Below the pieces are notes generated by a model. That model saw only the letters and a list, made by a program, of their open reading frames with translations. It had not been told where the DNA came from and did no database searches. Position numbers and translations under genes: made by a program. Positions 1 through 6,760 of a stretch of DNA of 9,105 bases are shown here, one piece after another. The DNA comes from Gammaproteobacteria bacterium (GTDB lineage: Bacteria > Pseudomonadota > Gammaproteobacteria > Steroidobacterales > Rariloculaceae): contig SMWC01000065.1 in NCBI GenBank assembly GCA_004357505.1, positions 1 through 9,105 of the forward strand. Direction: 5' to 3'. The first letter of the stretch is position 1. The number at the start of each line of letters is the position of its first letter.

Positions 1-1
1 A

Positions 2-67
2 GAGCATGTGCTCGCATTGAGGGAACAGGCGGCGGTACTGAGTGAGCCGCCGCTAGAGGTCGTGTAG
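2..67 (+). CDS. Possible C-terminal tail of an upstream gene (partial)
   Basis: One forward frame is open from the left edge to a TAG at 65-67, giving 21 residues that end in SEPPLEVV. The other two forward frames stop at about 18-20 and 43-45. The composition looks protein-like (alternating hydrophobic and acidic residues), but 21 codons are too few to assign a family. If real, it ends 35 bp before the Mo subunit gene and could be co-transcribed with it. This is inference from an open frame only. Confidence 0.35.
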   Translation, partial: EHVLALREQAAVLSEPPLEVV

Positions 68-102
68 ACTGCTAACGAAGAATCTAGTCGGGGAGCATAC
101 AG

Positions 103-2505
103 ATGGCCAATTTATTGCTCGGCAAGGATTTCACGCCGGCGGACGTCAGAGCCAAAGTCACAGGACGCGCGAAATTTGCCGAAGATTTTCGCGCCGAGAA
201 CATGGCCTTTTGCCGTTTGCTGACGAGCCCCATGCCCCATGGCCGGGTAAACGACATCGACACCAGCGAAGCTGATGCCATGGACGGTGTGTTGGGGGTG
301 TTGACCGCCGCCGACGTGCCGACGCTGCCGGCGCCTCAGGATCCCATCTTATCCAACGAACCGATGTGGGTGGGACAGCCCATACTCGCGGTCGCAGCCG
401 TGGACGAGACCACGGCGCAAGAGGCCATCGAGAAGATCGTGCTGGATATCGAGCCGCTGCCATTTGTCATCGATCCCCTGGAAAGTCTCTACCCTGCCGG
501 CCCGGATGCCAGGTCCGGCGGTAATGTCGCCGGCCGGGGGCTGGCACTTCAGACCATCAAGTGGACCGCACGGGACTTCGCCGCAGCGGGCGAAGATCAA
601 CTGCCGATGGGTATGCCGGCTGCCGAGTGGTCCTATGGCGATCTGCAAGCTGGTTTCGCGGCCGCCGAGCTGGTGCTCGAAGAGACCTTCGTCACGGCAG
701 GGCTCTCGCATCACTCCATGGAGCCTCGTACCGCAATGGCCTACTGGGAAAATGGCCGCTGTTATCTGCACGGATCTTCGCAGAGCGGCAGCTTCCCGAT
801 CCCGACGATCGCTGGCTGGATCGGCATCAGCCCCGCGGACTTGGTGTTCATTGCCGAGTTCTGCGGTGGTGGGTTCGGTTCGAAGGGTGGCCCCTATCCG
901 GCCATCACCATCCCGGCACACATGTCCCGGAAGATCGGGCGCCCGGTCATGATGCGCGTCAGCCGCCACGAGGAGTACGCTATTGGCTCCGCACGGCCAG
1001 GGTTCCAGGGACGTATCCGGCTCGGCTTCGCCGCGGACGGCAAGGTGACCGCCGTGGATCTGTACATCGTTCAGGATAATGGCCCTAATACCGGTTTTAC
1101 CGATTGGACCTCGGCTGCGGACGCCGTGTCCCTCGTCTATACACCCGCAGCGATGCGCTTCCGCGGTATCCCGGTTCTAACCAATACGCCGCAACGAGGC
1201 CCGCAGCGCGGTCCCGGGCAAAATCAGATCGCGGCCGTGGTGGAACCGCTGCTCGACAAAGCGGCTCGGGCGCTCGGGCTCGATCAAGTCGCGATCCGCC
1301 GTATTAACGCGCCTGACAACGATGCCAAGATCGGTGGACGTCAGGGGCCCGTTACAAGTGCTTACCTCAAGAATGCATTGGACAAGGGCGCCGAACAGTT
1401 CGACTGGCAGTCCAAGCGAGCACTGAGTGGGCGGCGCTCGGGCTCCAAGGTCATCGGCGTCGGCGTCGGCCAGGCTTTCCACTCGGCCGGATCCAACGGC
1501 TTCGACGGCCTCGTCCGTATTACCCCCGACGGGATGTTGCACATACACACCGGTGTCGGCAATCTCGGCACGTTCTCGCACGCCAGTACCGCTCGCGTGG
1601 CGGCCGAGGTCTTGCGTTGCGCGTGGGAGAAGTGCGTGGTACAGCGGGGCGACAGTCGCAAACATTTACCCTGGAACCTCGGGCAATTCGGCAGCAATAC
1701 GTCATTCACAATGACGCGGACCAACTACGTCGCGGCGATGGACGCGCTGAACAAGCTCAAGGAAATCGCGGCTTTGGATCTGGGCGGAACAGCTGACGAT
1801 TACGATGTCGCCGATGAAACCGTGTTCTTAAAGTCTGACTCGACGCAGAACCTCAGCTACGCTACCGCCGCACAACGTGCGATCGAGCTGGGCGGGAAGT
1901 TCTCGGGTCAGGAAATGCCCGACGATCTTAACGCCATGACCAAAGCCTCCGTGGCTGCCCTTGCCGGTAGCGGACTCATCGGCGTTGCCAAAGATAATCT
2001 GGAGCTGGTCGGGACCGTCCCGGCGCTGGCGGCTGGTTTCATGCAGATCGAGCTGGATCTGGAGACCGGACAATTCGAAATTCTCGAGTACCTCGGCGTC
2101 GCGGACTGCGGTACCGTGATCCACCCGATGGGCCTTGCGACGCAAATTAAGGGCGGGGCGGTCATGGGGATCGGTATGGCGTCAAGCGAGCGATTCATAA
2201 TTGATCCTCAGAATGGCTTGCCGGCCAATGTCGGTCTGTACCAAGCCAAGCCGGCGACTTATCTGGATGTGCCAGCGATCATGAGCTGGGCGGCGGTCGA
2301 TGAGCCGGATCCCCAGAACCCGGTCGGTGCCAAGGGAATCGGTGAACCGATTCAGGGTTGTGCGACGGCGGCGTTAATTTGTGCAATCTCCGACGCGCTC
2401 GGCGGGCATGTGTTCAATCGCACGCCCGTGGTGCCCGACATGATCGTCAACGTCGTGGCCGGGCGGGAACAGTCGCACAAACCGTTGCAAATACACACTG
2501 CGTAG
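103..2505 (+). CDS. Molybdopterin-binding large subunit, xanthine dehydrogenase/aldehyde oxidase family
   Basis: This 800-residue protein has the usual length for the Mo-cofactor catalytic subunit of a molybdenum hydroxylase, which hydroxylates an aldehyde, aromatic or N-heterocyclic carbon using water. The N-terminal substrate domain carries KVTGRAKFAEDF (18-29). The Mo-pterin motif GGGFGSKG is at 255-262, a QRGPQRGPGQNQ loop at 364-375, and the catalytic glutamate is most likely E748 in GAKGIGEP (742-749). The loop that reads GQG in classical xanthine dehydrogenases reads GNLGTFSH here (486-493). No signal peptide is visible, so export would depend on the Tat signal of the [2Fe-2S] partner. 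The ATG at 103 follows GGGGAG (90-95) by 7 nt, and the paralog at 3519 begins at the equivalent residue (MAWSLIGKDF against MANLLLGKDF). The family is certain; the substrate is unknown. Confidence 0.95.
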   Translation: MANLLLGKDFTPADVRAKVTGRAKFAEDFRAENMAFCRLLTSPMPHGRVNDIDTSEADAMDGVLGVLTAADVPTLPAPQDPILSNEPMWVGQPILAVAAVDETTAQEAIEKIVLDIEPLPFVIDPLESLYPAGPDARSGGNVAGRGLALQTIKWTARDFAAAGEDQLPMGMPAAEWSYGDLQAGFAAAELVLEETFVTAGLSHHSMEPRTAMAYWENGRCYLHGSSQSGSFPIPTIAGWIGISPADLVFIAEFCGGGFGSKGGPYPAITIPAHMSRKIGRPVMMRVSRHEEYAIGSARPGFQGRIRLGFAADGKVTAVDLYIVQDNGPNTGFTDWTSAADAVSLVYTPAAMRFRGIPVLTNTPQRGPQRGPGQNQIAAVVEPLLDKAARALGLDQVAIRRINAPDNDAKIGGRQGPVTSAYLKNALDKGAEQFDWQSKRALSGRRSGSKVIGVGVGQAFHSAGSNGFDGLVRITPDGMLHIHTGVGNLGTFSHASTARVAAEVLRCAWEKCVVQRGDSRKHLPWNLGQFGSNTSFTMTRTNYVAAMDALNKLKEIAALDLGGTADDYDVADETVFLKSDSTQNLSYATAAQRAIELGGKFSGQEMPDDLNAMTKASVAALAGSGLIGVAKDNLELVGTVPALAAGFMQIELDLETGQFEILEYLGVADCGTVIHPMGLATQIKGGAVMGIGMASSERFIIDPQNGLPANVGLYQAKPATYLDVPAIMSWAAVDEPDPQNPVGAKGIGEPIQGCATAALICAISDALGGHVFNRTPVVPDMIVNVVAGREQSHKPLQIHTA

Positions 2506-2517
2506 CCCCGCGTTCTT

Positions 2518-2539
2518 GCGCGCACATTAATGTACGCGC
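2518..2539. repeat. Near-perfect 22-bp palindrome after the first Mo subunit gene
   Basis: The arms are GCGCG (2518-2522) with CGCGC (2535-2539) and ACATT (2524-2528) with AATGT (2529-2533), broken only by a C/A mismatch at 2523/2534. It begins 13 bp after the stop codon. There is no T-run after it, so it is not a standard intrinsic terminator. The symmetrical AT-rich centre without a loop would suit a dimeric-regulator operator, while folded RNA could protect a 3' end. The symmetry is visible; the function is inferred. Confidence 0.5.
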
Positions 2540-2820
2540 CCCGTCCTGAGGGCGGAGCAACATCCGTCCCCGCTCAGGGGGCTTCGGGCGTCGAGAAAAA
2601 GTTGCTGTAGGAATGCTTGAGCTACGATTCCTTTCAGTGGCGATCCTGTTCAATTCTGTCTAAAGTTTAATAGTGACGGCAGTGGGTGAAGGCACGTGGC
2701 AATGTATCCCGATAGCCGTTTCGACAAGACGACAGCCGCTGTTCTCGGCCGCGGGCCGGTTGTCTTAGAAAGCCTTTTCTCATACGATCAATCGGCCTGT
2801 CCGTCCGTGTTAGCTCTGCA

Positions 2821-2826
2821 GGGGGA
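2821..2826 (+). promoter_or_regulatory. Shine-Dalgarno site that favours the ATG at 2834
   Basis: GGGGGA lies 7 nt before the ATG at 2834. It favours this internal start over the in-frame GTG at 2696 and ATG at 2702, although GAAGG at 2688-2692 could serve the latter. Starting at 2834 puts the twin arginines at residues 36-37, a more normal place for a Tat signal than residues 82-83 of the longest version. Confidence 0.6.
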
Positions 2827-2833
2827 ATGCTTG

Positions 2834-3517
2834 ATGGCTGAAGACCAGACCACTCAGATGGCCGTTGCTGCGCCTTTTCCAGAGCCCCGGATCGATGCCG
2901 GCGGCATCCTCGCGACAGTCGGCCGAAGCAAAGCTTCACGCCGGAAATTCATCAAAGGCGTCATCGTTTCCGGCGCTGCAGTGTCCTCGGCGGGGTATGT
3001 CTTTGGCGGTTTGAGCGGCTGTACACCCGAGCAAGCTGCACCCGGTGGTGTCGAACGACTCCTGAGTCTGAATGTCAACGGTGAGACTCGTCGCGTTGAC
3101 GTACTGCCTAACGAGACCCTGGCCATGACCCTGCGCTACAAGCTGGGCCTGACCGGGACAAAACTGGGCTGTGATCGGGCCGAGTGTGGGGCGTGCACCG
3201 TATTGATCGACGGGATACCCAGCTATTCTTGCTCGACCTTGACGCACGCGGTCCGGGGCAGGGCGATTACCACCATCGAGGGTCTGGAAGGACCGAATGG
3301 TGAGTTACACCCCGTACAGCAGGCCATGATCGATGAACTGGGCCCGCAATGCGGATTCTGTACCCCAGGTCAAATCATGACCGCTGTGGCGCTGCTGCGA
3401 GCGAATCCGAATCCGACCAGAGATGAAGCGCGTTTCGCGATGTCCGGAAACCTGTGCCGCTGTGGCGCCTACGATCACTATCTGAATTCCATTATGCGGG
3501 CGGCACAGGACGCTTAG
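2834..3517 (+). CDS. [2Fe-2S] small subunit of a molybdenum hydroxylase, with Tat signal and lipobox
   Basis: From the preferred start the protein has 227 residues. After a polar N-terminus comes SRRKFIKG (35-42), a twin-arginine motif, followed by a hydrophobic stretch (about 43-60). It ends in LSGC (60-63), which fits a lipobox with C63 as the lipidated cysteine. The mature part has a plant-type ferredoxin cluster, C113-x4-C118-x2-C121-x11-C133, and a second cluster, C173-x2-C176 with C208-x-C210. This is the standard two-cluster arrangement passing electrons from the Mo centre to FAD. As with PaoA of E. coli, this subunit probably takes the others through the Tat system. Its stop is 1 bp before the next ATG. 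An in-frame extension to 2696 would add 46 residues that do not look like a signal sequence. Confidence 0.93.
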   Translation: MAEDQTTQMAVAAPFPEPRIDAGGILATVGRSKASRRKFIKGVIVSGAAVSSAGYVFGGLSGCTPEQAAPGGVERLLSLNVNGETRRVDVLPNETLAMTLRYKLGLTGTKLGCDRAECGACTVLIDGIPSYSCSTLTHAVRGRAITTIEGLEGPNGELHPVQQAMIDELGPQCGFCTPGQIMTAVALLRANPNPTRDEARFAMSGNLCRCGAYDHYLNSIMRAAQDA

Positions 3518-3518
3518 G

Positions 3519-4801
3519 ATGGCGTGGAGCCTCATCGGCAAGGATTTCGTGCCACCCGACATCCACGGGAAAGTCACCGGTAGAGCCAAGTATGCTGAAG
3601 ATTTTCGCGCCGAAGGCATGGTTTTCGCGCGGCTGCTGACCAGTTCCGTGCCCCATGCGACGATCACGAACATCGATGCCGCCGAGGCTCTTGCGATGGA
3701 CGGCGTGCTGGGAATAATTACTGCCGACGATGAGGGGCTTGGTGCTCTGCTGGCGAACGAGCCGAAGTTCGTCGGTGATCCGATCCTGGCGCTGGCCGCC
3801 AGGGACGAAACTACGGCGCAGGACGCGATCGACCGAATCAAGTTGGATTTTGCGCCGCTGCCCTTCACGGTGGACCCGCTCGAGAGCCTCTATCCGGGTG
3901 GCCCCGACGGTCGCGCGAACGGCACCAATATCGGTGGCGGGCGCACGGGCATCCAGCCCCGCAGAGTCAAATGGACTGCACGAGATTTCGCCGCCGTCGA
4001 AGAAGGTCAGCTACCGATGGGTGAGGCGGCAATCGAGTGGGCTTTCGGTGATCTGGATGCGGGGTTCGCGGCCGCAGATCTCGTCATCGATGAGAGCTTC
4101 GTCACTCAGGGTAACTCGCATCATTCGATGGAGCCGCGCACAACCATGGCGTACTGGCGGAACGGTAAATGCTATGTGCACTCGGGTTCGCAAAGTCTGA
4201 CGGCAGCCTTGCCCGGCATTGCCAACCAGCTCGGCGTGGGTTTGGACGATTTCGTCTATATCAATGAATATTGTGGCGGCGGTTTCGGTTCGAAGGGTAC
4301 GGCCTCGTAAACGGTGGGTATTGCAGCGCATCTTTCGTGGCCCTTGAGGTCGATCTGGAGACCGGTAAGGTCGAGATACTCGACTATGTCGGGGTGGCCG
4401 ACTGCGGCACCGTGTTTCATCCTCAGGGGCTCACGCAACAGATGAAAGGTGGTGGCGTCTGGGGTATCGGTTTCGCGCTCTTCGAGCGGCAGATATACGA
4501 TCCTCAGAATGGGCTGCCCGGCAATACCGGCTTCGAACAATGTAAGTCGGCCACCTATCTCGATGTGCCGTCGATTATGTGCTGGGACGCGGTGGCCATC
4601 GCGGACCCACAGAACCCGGTCGGTGCCCGAGCCATGGGCGAACCGCCCATGGGGGCCTCGGCGTCAGCGATTCTGTGCGCCATTTCAGATGCTTTGGGTG
4701 GCCACCTATTTAATCGTACGCCGGTCGTACCCGATATGATCATCAACTACGTAGCAGGTCGAGAGCAATCGTCCCGGCCTCTACAAATACACACAGCATA
4801 A
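3519..4801 (+). pseudogene. Second molybdopterin-binding subunit, internally deleted and frameshifted
   Basis: The 5' part (3519-4310) encodes 263 residues closely similar to the N-terminus of the 103-2505 product (30 of the first 42 residues identical). It runs through GGGFGSKG, then leaves the family sequence as TAS and hits TAA at 4308. Homology resumes in another frame at about 4301 and continues to 4801, including the active-site motif GARAMGEP and the shared ending PLQIHTA. Measured between shared anchor motifs, this copy is 1,114 nt shorter than its paralog (371 codons plus 1 nt), and adding that back gives about 799 codons. The missing part holds most of the central Mo-binding region, so neither fragment should be catalytic. 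The start follows CAGGA (3506-3510). The fragments show no scattered stop codons, implying a recent lesion or an assembly error. Confidence 0.92.
4297..4306 (+). other. Deletion junction in the second Mo subunit
   Basis: Similarity to the first Mo subunit follows its residues 255-262 up to about 4298. From about 4301-4306 it jumps to the region corresponding to residues near 635-645. The frame changes here, so the upstream reading ends at TAA 4308-4310, while the downstream reading is open from before the junction (a TTG at 4271) to 4801. I see no insertion-sequence remnant, target-site duplication or long direct repeat at the joint. The exact breakpoint cannot be set because the undeleted parent sequence is not in the window. 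Confidence 0.75.
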
Positions 4802-4812
4802 GGAGCGATGCC

Positions 4813-5802
4813 ATGCCCAGAGACATGATGGCGAGTTTTGAGCTCTACCAACCAGATAGCGTCGACAACGCTATCGATCTGTTGGGCCGGTTTGGCGAAG
4901 ACGGCTGGCCTATAGCGGGTGGCAATGACACGCTCGACTGGTTCAAGGACCGTGTTAAATACGCTCAGTATGTCGTGGATCTAACCGGTATTGCCGAGTT
5001 GCGCGGTATCCGAGAAACGCCAGGCGGCATCGAAATCGGCGCACTAACTACGCTGACGGAGATCGAGCAGAGCCCGCTGCTGCAGGAGCGCTACCGTGTT
5101 CTGGCCGACGCGGCGCGCCGGGTTGCGAGCCCGCAGATCCGCAACACCGGCACCTTGGGCGGCAATGTCAATCAGGATACTCGTTGCTGGTACTACCGTT
5201 ATGGTACCGATTGCTATCGTGCCGGAGGTACAACCTGCTATGCGGATACCCCGCAAGGACAGAATCGCGAACACTGTCTGTGGGGCGCGGATCGTTGTGT
5301 TGCCGTATCTCCTTCGGATACCGCACCGGCACTGGTCGCTCTCGATGCCCGCATGGTCGTGCGTAACGCCGACGGGGAACGCGAAGTGGCGGCCGAGGAC
5401 TATTTTATTGGTCCGGACGTCGATATCGAACGCATGACCATACTGGAACCCGGTGAACTCCTGACTGCAGTGCGTCTGCCGAGCGAGTGGGCCGGCGCGA
5501 AATTCTACTTTGAGAAGGTCGCCGACCGGAACACCTGGGACTTCCCGCTGGTGAATATCGCCGCGGCGATGTTCGTAGAAAGCGGCACCATTGCGCGGAT
5601 TCGCATTGCAGCGGGTGCCGTTGAATGTGTACCGAGGCGTTTGACGGTCGTCGAGGAAGTCGTCACCGGCAGTCCGCAGAACGCGGAAACCGCTGCTCTG
5701 GCCGGCCAAGCCGCTGTTCGTGGCGCAACGCCATTGAACTACAATCACTTCAAGATACCTTTGCTCGAAAATCTAGTGAAGCGCGCTATCCGCGACGCGT
5801 AG
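4813..5802 (+). CDS. FAD-binding subunit of a molybdenum hydroxylase with a probable [4Fe-4S] insert
   Basis: This 329-residue protein is the medium subunit that receives electrons from the [2Fe-2S] subunit on FAD. FAD-binding motifs are AGGNDTL (35-41) and QIRNTGTLGGNV (108-119). Directly after the second motif lies an insert with cysteines at 125, 134, 142, 155 and 162, followed by SPSDTAPALVALDA. Such cysteine inserts are known in the 4-hydroxybenzoyl-CoA reductase beta subunit and in E. coli PaoB, where they bind an extra [4Fe-4S] cluster; classical xanthine dehydrogenases lack them. Which four of the five cysteines bind iron cannot be told here. No signal peptide is seen, so export with the Tat-bearing subunit is likely. 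The ATG follows AAGGAG (4800-4805) by 7 nt, overlapping the stop codon of the broken Mo gene, which suggests one transcript. Confidence 0.93.
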   Translation: MPRDMMASFELYQPDSVDNAIDLLGRFGEDGWPIAGGNDTLDWFKDRVKYAQYVVDLTGIAELRGIRETPGGIEIGALTTLTEIEQSPLLQERYRVLADAARRVASPQIRNTGTLGGNVNQDTRCWYYRYGTDCYRAGGTTCYADTPQGQNREHCLWGADRCVAVSPSDTAPALVALDARMVVRNADGEREVAAEDYFIGPDVDIERMTILEPGELLTAVRLPSEWAGAKFYFEKVADRNTWDFPLVNIAAAMFVESGTIARIRIAAGAVECVPRRLTVVEEVVTGSPQNAETAALAGQAAVRGATPLNYNHFKIPLLENLVKRAIRDA

Positions 5803-5806
5803 GTCG

Positions 5807-5959
5807 GTGGAGATCTTTCGAATCAGTCGCGACGTCTGGGGGCAAGAGTTGATTCAAGGCATGTCGTGGGACCTCTTGCCCGTATTCTTTTTCGCTGGGA
5901 CAGCTTTCATTGTGTTACATGCCGTCTACTGCCGGTTCCTGGCGCCAAAGCGCAAGTAA
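5807..5959 (+). CDS. Small single-span membrane protein, 50 codons, unrecognised
   Basis: The GTG start lies 4 nt after the FAD subunit stop, and the TAA is 3 nt before the GTG of the cytochrome b gene, so the ORF fills the gap exactly. The product has a polar N-terminus, one hydrophobic span (about residues 23-46, around PVFFFAGTAFIVLHAVY, with a histidine at 38) and ends in APKRK, predicting a cytoplasmic C-terminus. An internal ATG at 5861 would give 32 residues that keep the span. The ribosome binding site is weak for both starts, so translation would rely on coupling. I know no family for it. Its position suggests a small accessory or anchor subunit for the cytochrome or the dehydrogenase, in the manner of other tiny respiratory subunits. 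This is inference from position and hydrophobicity. Confidence 0.5.
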   Translation: MEIFRISRDVWGQELIQGMSWDLLPVFFFAGTAFIVLHAVYCRFLAPKRK

Positions 5960-5962
5960 ATC

Positions 5963-6637
5963 GTGAACGGTGGGGCGAGTTCAGCCGGGGGCTCCGCAGG
6001 ACGCGGCGTTGACAGACTTGTCAGGCACTCGTTGCTGGACCGGTTGTTGCACTGGGCGACGGCGGCGAGCGTCATGATCCTCCTCGTGACTGCGTTTTTG
6101 CCCATCCTCGGGGTCGATTTCGCCTGGGTGACCGTGCATTGGGTCACGGGTCTGATTCTGGCAGCCACCATCATGAGCCATGTGGTGCGAGCGCTGTTTT
6201 GGAAGGACCTTAGCTCGATGTGGATCGGGTCCAGGGATCTGCGCGACGGAATCCGGCTCGCGAAGTGGACGCTAAGACTCGGTAACAAACAACCGGCGCT
6301 CGGCGGCAAGTACTCCCTCGCGCAGAAAGCTATTCATCATGTCTTTGCCGTGGTCGTGTTGACGACGATAGTCACGGGCGGCTTGATGTTGGTAAAGATC
6401 GATACGCCGTGGTGGGAGCGTGACCCCTACTGGTTTGGGGAGGATACCTGGGGCGCTATCTATGTCCTCCACGATCTTGCGGCACTGCTGTTAATCACCA
6501 TGGTGATGACCCATATCTATTTTGCACTGCGGCCCGAAAAACTTTTTTTCACGCGGTCGATGATCGTGGGCTGGATAACCCGGGACGAATATACGGCCCA
6601 CCATGACCCGGAACGGTGGCGGGCGGACCGTGAGTGA
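5963..6637 (+). CDS. Cytochrome b561 / formate dehydrogenase gamma-like di-heme membrane subunit
   Basis: This 224-residue protein has four hydrophobic spans at about 31-50, 55-78, 123-143 and 166-188. Histidines suited to two b hemes sit at or in the spans: H30 (LLHWATAA), H59 (VTVHWVTG), H73 (MSHVVRA), H125/H126, H170 (VLHDLAAL) and H184 (MTHIYFAL). The KYSLAQKAIHH stretch between spans 2 and 3 resembles the KYN-xx-QK region of formate dehydrogenase gamma subunits and hydrogenase-type cytochromes b. It probably accepts electrons from the periplasmic Fe-S/flavin subunits and passes them to quinone. The GTG start at 5963 lies 3 nt after the small membrane ORF and has only a weak ribosome binding site, again suggesting coupling. 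The first 20 residues are Gly/Ser-rich, and a later start cannot be excluded. Confidence 0.88.
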   Translation: MNGGASSAGGSAGRGVDRLVRHSLLDRLLHWATAASVMILLVTAFLPILGVDFAWVTVHWVTGLILAATIMSHVVRALFWKDLSSMWIGSRDLRDGIRLAKWTLRLGNKQPALGGKYSLAQKAIHHVFAVVVLTTIVTGGLMLVKIDTPWWERDPYWFGEDTWGAIYVLHDLAALLLITMVMTHIYFALRPEKLFFTRSMIVGWITRDEYTAHHDPERWRADRE

Positions 6638-6649
6638 ATTAGTATCTCG

Positions 6650-6760
6650 ATGCAAAGAAACTCAAACATCAAACTCGGGGACAACACTGCAGCGACTGAC
6701 CGCTCTCTTGACGTTGGCAACATCAACGTGAGCGCGATCGACAATGCGGTCATCGGATGA
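6650..6760 (+). CDS. Possible 36-codon ORF overlapping the next gene by ATGA
   Basis: This reading frame starts at ATG 6650, 12 nt after the cytochrome b stop and in the same frame. It ends in a TGA that overlaps the ATG of the 134-residue gene (ATGA at 6757-6760). The product is polar and rich in Asn and Asp (NIKLGDNTAATDR near the start), with no membrane span or known motif. There is no good Shine-Dalgarno before it. Its support is the overlap and the lack of any ribosome binding site for the following gene, which would then rely on re-initiation. It could equally be a chance open frame or a leader. Confidence 0.3.
   Translation: MQRNSNIKLGDNTAATDRSLDVGNINVSAIDNAVIG

Larger units (their letters stand above)
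2506..2833. other. Long intergenic spacer inside the molybdenum hydroxylase cluster
   Basis: About 328 bp separate the first Mo subunit from the preferred start of the [2Fe-2S] subunit, whereas the following genes are 1-11 bp apart. The spacer holds a near-perfect palindrome (2518-2539), a weaker inverted repeat (CCTGAG at 2545-2550 with CTCAGG at 2573-2578), an A5 run at 2596-2600, and an AT-richer patch at about 2641-2675 that could hold a promoter. I found no -35/-10 pair with acceptable spacing. From 2696 the frame of the [2Fe-2S] gene is already open, so part of this stretch could be an N-terminal extension. No other gene is supported. Confidence 0.6.

Noticed and set aside
349..969. Minus-strand open frame of 206 codons opposite the first Mo subunit
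   Set aside because: It is antisense to strongly conserved Mo-subunit sequence, with low-complexity His/Arg/Asp composition and no motif or ribosome binding site.
2541..2604. Intrinsic terminator after the first Mo subunit
   Set aside because: The CCTGAG/CTCAGG stem is short with a 22-nt imperfect loop, and the following homopolymer is A rather than T on the coding strand.
4281..4366. Programmed ribosomal frameshift joining the two halves of the second Mo subunit
   Set aside because: The middle of the protein, about 371 codons, is physically absent, so a frameshift would not restore a functional enzyme. No slippery heptamer or stable downstream structure is evident.
4271..4801. The 3' half of the second Mo subunit as an independent gene starting at TTG 4271
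   Set aside because: The first codons are out-of-frame GGGFGSKG coding sequence rather than a true N-terminus, and there is no ribosome binding site. It is the displaced C-terminal part of a disrupted gene.
5044..5748. Long minus-strand open frame of 234 codons opposite the FAD subunit
   Set aside because: It lies wholly antisense to a clearly homologous gene with FAD and cysteine motifs, shows no family features, and such shadows are expected in GC-rich coding DNA.
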